NCBI GenBank assembly: GCA_963843255.1
Contig: CAWJJQ010000003.1
Span: 124,001-188,000, forward strand
Length of the DNA stretch: 64,000 nucleotides
DNA from: Bog-159 sp963843255
GTDB lineage: Bacteria > Acidobacteriota > Terriglobia > Bryobacterales > Bryobacteraceae
Reading direction: 5' to 3'
The notes under the pieces were generated by a model. It made no database searches and was not told the DNA's origin. It was given only the letters and a program-made list of their open reading frames with translations. Each line of letters begins with the position of its first letter. Within the stretch, counting starts at the first letter, position 1. Made by a program: the position numbers and the translations under genes. Shown here in pieces: positions 47,208-57,505 of the stretch.

Positions 47208-49151
47208 ATGCGCTGCAAATCTACTTATCTTGCAACTCTTTTAGTAGCTTTCGGGCTGGCATACACGCCTCTATACGCCACGGTGACTATTCTGGCGATA
47301 ACGCGATCCCTTGTGTCACCACAACCGTTAGGCACGGTTGTCACCTGGACGGTGACCGCTACAGACACCGCTCAGGGTCCGCTGGCTTTTCAGTTCAATA
47401 ACGCGCAAGGGAAGGCCCCCTTCAGACTGGCGTGGGATTTCGACTTGGGGAGGCAAACCGCTGGGACCTGGACTTCCCGGTCTTTTGTCTGGACGGCGAT
47501 CGATGGCGAAGGCCAATACCAAATTCAGGTGGTGGCGAAGGACTTCGCTACCGGTGAATCAGCCACGCAGACTGCCGGCTTTGCATTTACCCCGCTGACT
47601 AGCGCCGGCCAGATCGTGGTTCATGAGACTGCAAATCCGTTGGTGGCTCTGTTCAGCGCCCCGTCCTGTCCGGCGGGCAGTTACATGCGGGTGGCTTTTG
47701 GGGCAAACGCCGGGAGTCAAACCTACACGAACTGGGCTTCGTGCCATCCTCCGTTAACCATGAATTTCTATGTAGCCGGTATGCGTGCCAGTACGACTTA
47801 TGGCATGACTTATCAAGTGTCTACGAACAACAAAATAACCGATGGCCCAACCTCTGTGGCATTTACGGCCGGACCAATACCCAGCACCGTCACTTTGCCC
47901 ACTTTTAACGTGGTTATGCCAGCGGCACCGAATGAAGGCGATTTGATCCTTCACAGCATTACAGCAAACGGGGGAGGCGGCTCCTTCGTTCCGGTCGCCA
48001 CCGACCTGAATGGTAATGTCACCTGGTACTACGGGTCGGGCGACGAGCCACTGTTGACGCGGCCGGTCAGCGGTGGTTACCTGCTGACCTTGCAAAACGG
48101 AGTGGCCTGGAATCCGGCATTCAACCTTACCCAATACGTTCGGGAGATCGATCTGGCGGGCAACGTCAGACGGGAAACCAATACGGGAATCATCTCGCAG
48201 CAATTGCTGGCCATGGGCGTTACGGATGCCACGCCATGCAATCAGATTCCCAAGCCGCCGCAGGTGGGGAACGCCTGCCTGAACCATTTCCACCACGAGG
48301 CCGTGAGGCTGCCTAATGGTTATACGGCGGTTCTGGCGCGCCTTGAGAAGCTCTTTCCGCCCGGAACCCAAGGCAGCACCACAGGCAAACCGGTGGACGT
48401 CATTGGCGATATGGCAATCGTCCTTGATACCAACTGGCAGGTAGTCTGGTACTTTGACGAATATCAACAACTGGACATCAACCGCGCTGCCCCCCTGAAT
48501 GAGACTTGCACAAACGGCGCAAAGGGCGGACCGGGGTGGTGTCGGATGATCCTCGCTCTGGCCAACGTAGCGAACGACTGGACACACACAAACGCGATCT
48601 ACTATATTACGGCGAGCGGCGACCTACTGATTTCGATGCGGGACCAGGACTGGTTGTTAAAGGTAAACTATAGCAACGGGAATGGCGACGGCAGTGTAAT
48701 CTGGAGGATGGGACCGGTAGACGGCGACTTCACATTTAATAATATTTACCAGGAACCTTATCCCTGGTTCTCCCACCAGCACGACGCGGAGTATCAAAGC
48801 AACGGCTACTTGACGCTTTTCGACAATGGAAACACACGCGTTGCACCGCCTCCCCTAGGGCTAGGCGCCGGATACAGCCGTGGCATGGCTTTGATGGTGG
48901 ATGAGAACAGCAAGCAAGTGACGCCCGAGCTTAGCCAAAGCCTGCAAATCTACTCACCGGCAGTAGGCAGTGCGGCCTTGCTTGCTAACGGAAATTACTT
49001 CTTCCAACCAGGCCTGCCTATCAGCGATGATATGCAGTACCAGCCGGCTGCGAACACGGATACCGGGACGCTGGTTTACAGTCTCACTAGCTCGACATAC
49101 TCGTATCGTGCCTGGCAGATGCCCAGTTTGTACGCCGCCCCCACGAACTAG
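47208..49151 (+). CDS. Arylsulfotransferase-like (ASST) secreted protein
   Basis: 647 residues with signal peptide (MRCKSTYLATLLVAFGLAYTPLYA). Residues ~25-250 are Ig-like beta domains; from ~250 onward it matches the arylsulfotransferase propeller fold: GDLILHSITANGGGGSFVPVATDLNGNVTWYY, NHFHHEAVRLPNGYTAVLARLEKLF, DWTHTNAIYYITASGDLLISMRDQDWLLKV and WFSHQHDAEYQSNGYLTLFDNGN. The conserved histidines in these motifs resemble those that handle sulfate in ASST enzymes (PAPS-independent transfer between phenols). AGAGGAT precedes the ATG; TTGACT at 47105 may be its -35. Confidence 0.85.
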   Translation: MRCKSTYLATLLVAFGLAYTPLYATVTILAITRSLVSPQPLGTVVTWTVTATDTAQGPLAFQFNNAQGKAPFRLAWDFDLGRQTAGTWTSRSFVWTAIDGEGQYQIQVVAKDFATGESATQTAGFAFTPLTSAGQIVVHETANPLVALFSAPSCPAGSYMRVAFGANAGSQTYTNWASCHPPLTMNFYVAGMRASTTYGMTYQVSTNNKITDGPTSVAFTAGPIPSTVTLPTFNVVMPAAPNEGDLILHSITANGGGGSFVPVATDLNGNVTWYYGSGDEPLLTRPVSGGYLLTLQNGVAWNPAFNLTQYVREIDLAGNVRRETNTGIISQQLLAMGVTDATPCNQIPKPPQVGNACLNHFHHEAVRLPNGYTAVLARLEKLFPPGTQGSTTGKPVDVIGDMAIVLDTNWQVVWYFDEYQQLDINRAAPLNETCTNGAKGGPGWCRMILALANVANDWTHTNAIYYITASGDLLISMRDQDWLLKVNYSNGNGDGSVIWRMGPVDGDFTFNNIYQEPYPWFSHQHDAEYQSNGYLTLFDNGNTRVAPPPLGLGAGYSRGMALMVDENSKQVTPELSQSLQIYSPAVGSAALLANGNYFFQPGLPISDDMQYQPAANTDTGTLVYSLTSSTYSYRAWQMPSLYAAPTN

Positions 49152-49238
49152 CGCAGCGGGAGAAATCAGCGGATGCACTTCCGCGCTCTTGGGTCCGGGA
49201 GGATCGCGCAACCCTGGGCTACAGGGCGGATGGCGATT

Positions 49239-50168
49239 TCAACGGCCCTCCGCGCGCCACACGAAACTGGCGATGCGCTCCGCCAGTTGGGACCGCAAAC
49301 CGGGTGGCAGGTTGTGCCCCATTCTCTCGATCAGGACGAGTTCCGCGCCGGGAATGGCGTCCGCCGTCGCTCGCCCGCCGCTCACGTCGCACATGCGGTC
49401 CGCGAGACCGTGGATCACGAGCGTCGGGACCGAAAGATATCGCAGGCGCTCGGTGCGATCGCCGGAGGCAACCGACGCGATCGCCTGACGAGCTACGCCG
49501 ATGGGATCGTGGCAACGGTCGTAGGCGCGCCCTGCCTGCGCGGCGACCTCGTTCTCGTCCGCTGGATATCCAGGCGAGCCGACGGCGCGGACAGCCCGGA
49601 GCATCTGCTGAATCACTTCGTCGCGAGTGGTGGCACGCGGGCCGGCGAACACTTCGCGGAATGCGTCCGGCGAGGGCTGCCCGACCGACCTGTTGCCCGT
49701 TGTCGACATCATGGAGGTGAGTGAGCGGACCCGGTCCGGATGCTCGATCGCCATAGTTTGTGCAATAGCGCCTCCCATGGACGCGCCCACGACGTGTGCC
49801 CTCCCGAAACGGAGCGCGTCCAGCAACCCTACCGTGTCGGCCGCCATATCCGAGAGCGTGTACGACACCGACGAGAGGTCGCCGGCGAGCACCGCGGGCA
49901 GGTCCGGAGGCGGGGCATCCGCCAGGTGCGTGGAGAGCCCGGAGTCCCGATTATCGAAACGGACGACTTGTAGGCCGGCTCCGGCGAGCGCATGGCAAAA
50001 GGAGTCCGGCCAGTGAATGGATTGCGCGGCGATCCCCATGATGAGCAGCACGAGAGGGGTATCGGGGTCCCCGAGACGTTGGTAAGCGATGTCGATCTCC
50101 GCGGGCCCGACTTTCGACACCTTCTGCTCCACGATAGACGAATCGAAACTTTTCCCTGGCTCTGACAT
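49239..50168 (-). CDS. Alpha/beta-hydrolase fold enzyme
   Basis: 309 residues, no signal peptide. The nucleophile elbow is GASMGG (Ser in HVVGASMGGAIAQ); the acid Asp is in VIHGLADRMCDV and the His in ERMGHNLPPG. The oxyanion strand region LVLLIMGIAAQS and FDNRDSGLST match the TAP/haloperoxidase-like esterase group (FDNRGxGxS). Likely an esterase or lyase-type hydrolase; the substrate is unknown. It is convergent with the sulfotransferase, 87 bases apart, and both genes have a decayed second copy at 46.6-47.1 kb. Confidence 0.9.
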   Translation of the reverse strand: MSEPGKSFDSSIVEQKVSKVGPAEIDIAYQRLGDPDTPLVLLIMGIAAQSIHWPDSFCHALAGAGLQVVRFDNRDSGLSTHLADAPPPDLPAVLAGDLSSVSYTLSDMAADTVGLLDALRFGRAHVVGASMGGAIAQTMAIEHPDRVRSLTSMMSTTGNRSVGQPSPDAFREVFAGPRATTRDEVIQQMLRAVRAVGSPGYPADENEVAAQAGRAYDRCHDPIGVARQAIASVASGDRTERLRYLSVPTLVIHGLADRMCDVSGGRATADAIPGAELVLIERMGHNLPPGLRSQLAERIASFVWRAEGR

Positions 50169-50252
50169 TGCGTCCCCCTCTTTTCGCCCTTTGCGGCGAC
50201 TCTTAGAATCAATGATGCTTTGTTTGTTGATACCAGCCGATTACAGCTACTG

Positions 50253-50640
50253 TCAATTCTTCGCCAGCGTCTTCTCGACGTGATCGATCACCAGTAGTTT
50301 CAACCGGCCCCTTCCTGGCCACCAATTTGAGGCCAAGTTGTTTGGAGAGCGCTGAAAATGCTTGGTGGGACTCCCTACCGGCGAGAATGCGGTTGCCGGG
50401 TCCCCGCCGGACGGCCCTGGGAAGGTCCGGTCGATTAACCGGCGGTCGAACTGGTCGCACAGTTGCGGAGCCAGGCCGTCCATTTTCTCGCCTCTGGAGA
50501 TCATGCACTTGCCTCCGGAATAGTGACACTCGGCCGCAATGGCGAATGAATCCAAGCGCAGCCGCCCGCTTGTTAAACCCCATTCCGCCGGCACGGCGTA
50601 CTGACAGTCCGAAGACCGGTCCGACTGGGCTGGGATAACC
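50253..50640 (-). pseudogene. Relic of a TIGR03435-type acidobacterial protein
   Basis: The minus strand ends with VIDHVEKTLAKN-stop, a typical TIGR03435 C-terminus. Just upstream in another frame is FSALSKQLGLKLVARKGPVE, the usual preceding motif, and before that, back in the first frame, CDQFDRRLIDRTFPG (R.VIDRTGLTG in the family). So there are two frame changes, and the N-terminal half is missing, cut off beside the start of the next gene. The flanks (50169-50252, 50641-50697) show nothing further. Confidence 0.65.
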
Positions 50641-50697
50641 GATCCGGACCTCTCGTTCAGGTGTAAATTGAATATGGATCGTTGAAGGGAGGTAGGA

Positions 50698-51606
50698 ATG
50701 AAGACCGCTCCATACGCGACGCGGAGTGCCATACTCACCTTCGCTATCACCATCACGCTGCCGCTCTGCGCCGGCGTGACTTACCAACAAACCGTGCGGA
50801 GAGGCGGTTTCGATGGAGAGGTGCCTGTGAAGTCGCGGGTGCCCTCGTTCGAGCCGCCGGTTTTCGATATTCCGGTGACCCTATACGCGCCGCCGCTTGA
50901 GAAGGCCCGGCCTGAAATCTTCAAGATGGTCGTGCAGGGGGACCGGCTGGTCCGGATCGGGAAAGACGATTCGACTATTCTCGATCTACAGGCGCGCACC
51001 ATAACGATCGTACGGACTAAAGGACACTTGTATAGCATCGAAAGCCTGGATGATGCCCAGAGACGCATCGGGGGGCTGTTCCACCGGTGGAATTCCCTGG
51101 AGACTCCGGTCTACAAAGCGGAAACTCAAAAGACCGGCCAAACAAGACAGATCGAAGGTCAAACCGCCGAAGAATATCGCTTGCTCGCGATCGGCGTAAC
51201 CCGGCGCCGGGTGGGAGCCAGTTCGATTTACTGGATCGTGCCGAGGTCTCCGTCGGACGAACTGGCGGCCTTTCAAGCCCGGTGGTCGCGCGAATGCACG
51301 CTGGCATTCCCTGGAATGCCTACCACCCCTGAACGTGGCGACACATCGGTTTTCGGACTGATGGCCCAGGCGGCATCGAAGCTGCCTGGCTACGCCGTTC
51401 TATATGTCGTCGAATCCAGACCGCTCCGCGACGCCGCCAGGCTCGAAGCGGAAGGCCCGAAGGCGATGGTTCCCGCAGATCTGACCACCATCAGGGTCAC
51501 TGAAATGACGTTTTCAGGGTTCGTGGACGCGGCCGGCGACCCATCGGCCTTTGCAGTGCCCGCCGGCTATAAGAAGACGGACAGCCTCAAGTACATCCCG
51601 GATTAA
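50698..51606 (+). CDS. Secreted protein of unknown function
   Basis: 302 residues with signal peptide (TRSAILTFAITITLPLCAG, about 8-26) and a strong ribosome site (AAGGGAGGTAGGA). The mature part alternates beta-rich segments (LVRIGKDDSTILDLQARTITIV, YIIRTKGHLYSI-like) and resembles DUF4412-type periplasmic proteins in style: a stored-variable strand pattern, then RQIEGQTAEEYRLLAIG. No catalytic motif was seen. Followed after 74 bases by the broken RND permease gene. Confidence 0.75.
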   Translation: MKTAPYATRSAILTFAITITLPLCAGVTYQQTVRRGGFDGEVPVKSRVPSFEPPVFDIPVTLYAPPLEKARPEIFKMVVQGDRLVRIGKDDSTILDLQARTITIVRTKGHLYSIESLDDAQRRIGGLFHRWNSLETPVYKAETQKTGQTRQIEGQTAEEYRLLAIGVTRRRVGASSIYWIVPRSPSDELAAFQARWSRECTLAFPGMPTTPERGDTSVFGLMAQAASKLPGYAVLYVVESRPLRDAARLEAEGPKAMVPADLTTIRVTEMTFSGFVDAAGDPSAFAVPAGYKKTDSLKYIPD

Positions 51607-51680
51607 CGCAGCGTTTCGCGGCGGCCGAACGGCCCGGCCGGCGGGTACGATATACTTTTCGTTAAAAGAAACTCCGTTCC

Positions 51681-54600
51681 ATGTGGATCGTCCGGCTCGC
51701 CCTTGGCCGCCCGTATACCTTCGTCGTGATGGCGGTGCTGATCGCCATCCTGGGCGGCGCTGCCATCGTCACCATGCCGGTGGACATTTTTCCTTACATC
51801 GATATCCCGGTCGTCAGCGTGCTGTGGGTGTATTCGGGCCTTTCTCCGGAGGAGATGGAGAAACGCGTCGTAACGGGCTTCGAGCGCAGCCTCACTTCGA
51901 ACGTCAACGACATCGAGCACATCGAGTCGCAATCGTACACCGGTTACGCGGTGGTCAAAATTTACTTCCACCCGAACGTGAAGATCGACATGGCGGTGGC
52001 GCAGGCGACGGCGACCATGCAGACCGCGCTGCGCCAGATGCCGCCGGGAATGTTTCCCGCCAACATTCTGAAGTACGACGCGTCAAGCGTGCCCATCCTG
52101 CAGCTTGGCCTTTCCAGCAAGACGCTGCGCGAGCAGGAGATCTTCGATATCGGCAACAACTTCATCCGCACGCCGCTCGGCACCGTGCAAGGCGCTTCGG
52201 TCTCGTATCCTTTCGGCGGAAAACAGCGCGGCGGTGATGGTGGATCTGAACCTGGACGAGCTGTACGCCAAGCAGCTCTCGCCGATCGACGTATCGAATG
52301 CGCTGAACCTGCAGAACCTGATTCTGCCGGCCGGCACCGCCAAACTCGGCCAACACCGAGTACCAGGTGCGGGTCAACAGCAGCCCCATCGTGCTGAACG
52401 ACTTGAACAATCTGCCGATCAAGACGGTGAATGGCGCCACGGTCTACATCAAAGACGTGGCGCAGGTGCACGACGGCTTCAATCGGTGCAGAACAATATC
52501 GTGCGCACCAACGGATCGCGCGGCGTGCTGATCACCATCACGCGCAACGGGAAGGCGTCCACGCTGGCCATCGTCAACGCGGTGAAGGCGGCGCTGCCCC
52601 GCATTCTGGCCAACGTTCCGCCGGAGCTGAAAGTGACGGCGCTGGCGGATCAGTCGGTGTTCGTGCGCGCTTCCATTCAGGGCGTGTTGCGCGAAGCGCT
52701 GATCGCCGCCGGCCTGACCGGCCTGATGATCCTGCTGTTCCTGGGAAGCTGGCGCAGCACGCTGATCGTCTGCATTTCGATCCCGCTCTCGATTCTCACG
52801 TCGCTGTGCCTTCTGAGCCTGCTGGGACAGACCATCAACGTGATGACTCTGGGCGGGCTGGCGCTGGCGGTCGGCATCCTGGTGGACGATGCCACAGTGG
52901 AGATCGAGAACACGCACCGCAACATCGCCATGCGGAAGCCGATTGTCACGCGCGGTGCTGGATGGCGCGTCGCAGATCGCGGTGCCGACTTTCGTGGCCA
53001 CGCTCTCGATCTGCATCGTGTTCGTGCCGGTGCTGCTGCTCACGGGAACGGCGCGGTATCTGTTTACGCCGCTGGCCATGGCGGTGGTTTTCGCCATGCT
53101 GGCTTCTTATCTGCTTTCGCGCACGCTGGTGCCCACCATGATGGCCTACCTGCTGGAATCCGAGATGGACTGTACCGGAGGGCCACGGCGGCCGCGGCGG
53201 CAGGGCTGTTCTGGACGCGCCCACCATCTTTTCAACCAGGCGTTCGAAGCGCTGCGGTTCCGCTATATGGGGCTGCTGGATTGGTCGCTGCGGCATCGCG
53301 GCCGGGTCCTTGGCGGCGTTCTGGACTTTCTTCGCGGCTTCGCTGGGCCTGGCGCTGGCTGGTCGGCGAGGATTTCTTTCCGAGCGTCGATTCCGGCCAG
53401 ATGCGGCTGCATGCGCGCGGTCCGGCGGGCACGCGCATCGAAGAGACCGAGGTGCGGTTTTCGCGATCTGGAGCGTGAAATCCGCTCCGTGATCCCGCCG
53501 GACGAGGTCGAGATGCTGATCGACAACATCGGCATTCCGAACAGTTGGCCGGCCATCGCGCAGGGCGATATTCCGACCATTTCCAGCGCCGACGGCGAAA
53601 TCCTGATTTCGCTGAACAAGGAAAAACACGCGCCCACGCGCGATTACGAGGTCCTGCTGCGCAAGCGCCTGCGCCAGCGCTTCCCGGACATGACCTTCTT
53701 CTTCCAGCCCGCCAACATCACCAGCCAGATCCTGAACTTCGGCCTGCCCGCGCCCATCGATTTGCAGGTGGTGGGGCGGAATGCCGCGGCCAATTACGCA
53801 GATCGCCCAGAAACTGGCTCGAGACGATCGCGCTGATCCCCGGCGCGGCGGACGTGCATGTGCACCAGGTCGCCGATCAGCCGGTGATCCGCCTGAATGT
53901 GGACCGGGCCAAAGCCGCGCAGATGGGTTTGACACAGCGCGACGTCACCAGCAGCATGCTGATCTCCCTCAGCGGCAGCGGTACGGTGGCGCCGAACTTC
54001 TGGATGAACTGGACGAACGGCGTCAGCTACAGCGTCGGCGTGCAGACGCCGCAATACCGGATCGACTCGCTGGATGCGCTGCTGCGCACGCCGATCTCGC
54101 CGGCGAACGAGCGCCGTCAACAGCACCACGCCCGGGTCGCATGGCGGGCGCGTCCGTGGCGGGGCTGGCTTCTGTGCGGCGCATCTCCGGGCGGCTCTTC
54201 GCAGGCCTATGGAAACCCCGGGGCCATGGCCGGCAGCACGCAACTGCTGTCGAACCTGGTCACCGTGCAACGCGGTCCTACATGCCGGTGATCGTGAACC
54301 ACTACAACGTCTGGCCGGTGTTCGATGTCTTCGCCAACGTGGACCGGCGGGACCTGGGCGGAGTGGGCGCGGAAGTGACGAAGATCATGCGCGAAGAAGA
54401 ACCGCACCTGCCGCGCGGCACCTCATTCTCGCTGCGGGGACAGGTGGCTACCATGCAATCGTCGTTCTTCCGGCTGGGCATGGGGCTGGTGTTCGCGGTG
54501 GTGCTGGTATATCTGCTGATGACCGTCAATTTCCAATCGTGGCTGGACCCCTTCATCATCCTGATGGCCTTGCCCGGCGCCACGGCCGGCATTCTGTGGA

Positions 54601-54998
54601 TGCTGTTTCTTACCGGCACCTCGCTCAGCGTGCCCTCTTTGATGGGCGCCATGATGTGCATCGGAGTGGCAACGGCCAACAGCATCCTGATCGTTACGTT
54701 CGCCAACGACGAACGCGAGAAGTTGCTCTCCGCGAAGGAGGCCATGCTCTCGGCTGGTTTTGCGCGGGTGCGGCCGGTGCTGATGACGGCTTCAGCCATG
54801 ATCCTCGGTATGGTGCCCATGTCGCTGGGCATAGGGGAAGGCGGCGAACAGAATGCGCCATTGGGACGGGCGGTGATCGGGGGACTGGCATTCGCGACGG
54901 TGACCACGCTGTTCGTAGTGCCGATCATCTATTCCTATCTGCGGACCAAGCCGCCGATCGATCATCAGCGTAGACTGGAAGAAATGAACGCCAGATGA
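51681..54998 (+). pseudogene. RND (HAE1/AcrB-type) efflux permease broken by many frameshifts
   Basis: The frames joined end to end give about 1,100 residues of an intact-looking RND pump: N-terminal MWIVRLALGRPYTFVVMAVL, periplasmic YPFGGKQR and NLDELYAKQLSPIDVSNALN, transmembrane GGLALAVGILVDDATVEIENTHRN (motif with the proton-relay Asp pair), a second half with VGEDFFPSVDSGQMRLH, and the final SLMGAMMCIGVATANSILIVTFAND. Frame switches occur near 52230, 52350, 52485, 52945, 53310, 53350, 53460, 53800, 53830, 54115, 54190 and 54280. Each looks like a small indel. Stop and next ATG overlap (ATGA). Confidence 0.88.
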
Positions 54999-56344
54999 GG
55001 CGCACTGAACCAGACGAACCCGGCATGTCCGATCTCCTGAGAGAGAACGAGGATCTCAAACGGCAGATCCACGAGTTGAAGACTGCCGGCAACGGCTCGT
55101 CACCGGGTGGCGCGCCCGCGAAAATGTGGCGCCCTTCGGCCATCAGCATCTGGGCGATTTTCCTGACCGTAATCGTGCTGGTGATAGTGGCATTCGTCTC
55201 CGGGTACATACCGTTGAAGAAGAGGCAGGACCTGATCGCGGGCGAAGCGAAAGAGCAGGAGCGGGCGCTGCAGCGGGTGGAAGTGATCGAGGTGCGGCCT
55301 TCGTCCCGCGAGAGCGTGATCGAACTGCCGGGCAGCATACAGGCGATCACCGAAGCGCCCATACTGGCGCGCGCCGATGGATACCTGCAGCGCCGCATGG
55401 TGGATATCGGCGATCGTGTGCGGAACGGCCAACCTCTGGCGGAGATCGATGCCCCGGAGATGGATCAGCAGATGCGCCAGGCTAAAGCCACCTTGCAGCA
55501 GGCGCAAGCGGCGGTGGAACAGGCTGCGGCGAATTATCAGCGGGGGCAGGCGGACGAGGATCTGGCCAAAGTGACCGCACAACGATGGGCGGCACTTTCG
55601 GCCAAGGGCGTGGTTTCGAAGCAGGAGAACGACCGCTATCAGTCCGAGTACCACGCGCTGACGGCCGCGACGAAGGCGCTGGAGAAAGCGCTGCTAGCGC
55701 AACGCAGCAACGTAGCGGCCGCGGAGGCCAACCTGGCGCGCCTCGACCAGATGCAGAGTTACCGGCTGGTGAAAGCGCCGTTCGAGGGAGTGATCACGCT
55801 GCGCAACGTGGACGCGGGCGCGCTGGTGAACGCGGGCAATACACTGCTTTTCCGCATTGCGCAGATCGATACGCTGCGCACGTATTTGAACGTCCCGCAG
55901 GCGAATGCCAGCGAGGTGCGGGTAGGACAACCGGCGCGGCTGAGCGTTTCCAACCTGCCCGGGCGCCAGTTCGCGGGCTCGGTGGCGCGGACGGCGAGCG
56001 CGCTCGATCCGGCCACGCGCACCTTGCTGGTGGAAGTTCGTGTGCCGAATCCGAGCCGCGCGCTGCTGCCGGGCATGTACGCGCGCGTGGAGCTGACCGG
56101 GACACGGGCCAACGCTCCGTTACGGATTCCAAGCGATGCGCTGATCGCGCGCGGAGAAGGCACGGAAGTCGCAGTGGTGCGCGACGGGCACACGGTCCAT
56201 CTGCAGAAGATCGAAGTGGGGCGGGACTACGGCGATCACCTCGAGGTGGTGGGCGGGCTAAGCGAAGGCCAGACCATTATCGCCAATCCCGGCGATGTGG
56301 TGCGGGAAGGCTTGCAGGTGCAGCCTGTTCCGGTCGGCAGGTGA
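54995..56344 (+). CDS. RND efflux periplasmic adaptor (membrane fusion protein)
   Basis: 449 residues. It starts at the ATG overlapping the permease stop (54995-54998). An N-terminal coiled segment (MSDLLRENEDLKRQIHEL) precedes one transmembrane helix (about 50-72). Then come the biotinyl-lipoyl half-motifs (ILARADGYLQRRMVDIGDRVRNGQPLAEIDAPE), an alpha-hairpin (about 155-245), the second lipoyl half (APFEGVITLRNVDAGALVNAG), a beta-barrel and a membrane-proximal domain. It would link the inner-membrane pump to a TolC channel. It is fully intact although its pump gene is broken. Confidence 0.94.
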   Translation: MRRTEPDEPGMSDLLRENEDLKRQIHELKTAGNGSSPGGAPAKMWRPSAISIWAIFLTVIVLVIVAFVSGYIPLKKRQDLIAGEAKEQERALQRVEVIEVRPSSRESVIELPGSIQAITEAPILARADGYLQRRMVDIGDRVRNGQPLAEIDAPEMDQQMRQAKATLQQAQAAVEQAAANYQRGQADEDLAKVTAQRWAALSAKGVVSKQENDRYQSEYHALTAATKALEKALLAQRSNVAAAEANLARLDQMQSYRLVKAPFEGVITLRNVDAGALVNAGNTLLFRIAQIDTLRTYLNVPQANASEVRVGQPARLSVSNLPGRQFAGSVARTASALDPATRTLLVEVRVPNPSRALLPGMYARVELTGTRANAPLRIPSDALIARGEGTEVAVVRDGHTVHLQKIEVGRDYGDHLEVVGGLSEGQTIIANPGDVVREGLQVQPVPVGR

Positions 56345-56347
56345 GCG

Positions 56348-57457
56348 TCACGGCGTCAGCAAGAAGCCGTGATTCGTCGAATGTGAGTCGATGAAATAAC
56401 CCGTCACGGCTCCCGCCTGGTTGATGCTGCCCGGGAAAGTGCCCCCGTAGGCCGCGCTACTGTCGCCCGGGACATCAAACGGTGTAAACTTGCCGGCTGG
56501 GTTGCGCACGAAGCCGTGGCTTAAACCACCCGCTAACGAGAAGATTCCCGTAATGGCGCCCGCGTCGTTCATGCTGTAGGGAAACACATTCGCCTTAGGC
56601 ACGCCGGGAACGACAATGGTAGTGAAATCGCCACCTGGGCCGAGCACAAATCCGCGAGTCATGCCGTGCGGATCGATGTAGCTTCCCGTGATTGCGCCCT
56701 CGTCGTTGATGCCATACGGTTGGGTGCCCTGATAGGGGCCCGAACCGGCGCCAGGCGCGCTGAATGGTTTGATGAAGCCCAGGCGAGTTCGTACGAAGCC
56801 GTGAGTGGGTATGGTATAGACGGTGGAGTTGTAGCTCCAGGAGCCGGCAACGGTATTTGAGTTATTGATGCTGTTGGCCCGCGTTCCATTCAATCCGTCT
56901 CCACCAGCCCCGGGGACACCGAACGTTGTAAAAACGCCCCACGGACTTCTCAAAAAGCCGTAGCAAACCGCGCCTTCAATGTAAAAACCTGCGATGGCGC
57001 CCGCGTCGTTGATGCCGAACGCATAAGTTCCGCTAGTCGAGGCGGGCGGAGCATCGAAGGTGGTAAGCGCTCCCCACGGACTTCGCACGAAACCGTGAAC
57101 CAGCCCGTATGTGTCGATGTAGTACCCTGTAACGGAGCCGGCGTCGTTGATGCCATAGGCCAACGTCTGCGTGCCGGCGCCATCCGCATCGAACTCCGTA
57201 AAATCGCCGTTGGCGCCTCGCACGAAACCGTGATTGAGATTGGCCGAGTCCACAAAGTAACCCGCGATGGCGCCCGCCGCATTCATGGCGGTTGGGGTGG
57301 TGCCCTGCCGGAAACCTGTGCCGGCGCCGGGAGCGTCAAAGGTGACGATGTGACCGGGCTGCGCCAGGAGCACGCCCCACAAGGTTAAAGAAGAGACAGT
57401 CCCGCAAGCTAAAGCGCGGTACGTAACAAAAGCGGATCGTCCCAACGGGCTGGACAT
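56348..57457 (-). CDS. HAF-repeat secreted protein
   Basis: 369 residues with signal peptide (VTYRALACGTVSSLTLWGVLLAQ). The rest is about eight copies of a ~40-residue unit with the pattern INDAGAITGYYID..G..HGFVR.PWG.FTTFDAPGA, the HAF family of extracellular repeats. Such repeats probably form an elongated or propeller structure; no activity is known. It converges with the adaptor gene, leaving only 3 bases between them. Confidence 0.88.
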   Translation of the reverse strand: MSSPLGRSAFVTYRALACGTVSSLTLWGVLLAQPGHIVTFDAPGAGTGFRQGTTPTAMNAAGAIAGYFVDSANLNHGFVRGANGDFTEFDADGAGTQTLAYGINDAGSVTGYYIDTYGLVHGFVRSPWGALTTFDAPPASTSGTYAFGINDAGAIAGFYIEGAVCYGFLRSPWGVFTTFGVPGAGGDGLNGTRANSINNSNTVAGSWSYNSTVYTIPTHGFVRTRLGFIKPFSAPGAGSGPYQGTQPYGINDEGAITGSYIDPHGMTRGFVLGPGGDFTTIVVPGVPKANVFPYSMNDAGAITGIFSLAGGLSHGFVRNPAGKFTPFDVPGDSSAAYGGTFPGSINQAGAVTGYFIDSHSTNHGFLLTP

Positions 57458-57505
57458 AGAGCATTGCCTCCAGCAATGGTTTCCAATCTATCACGGACGC
57501 TGGCG

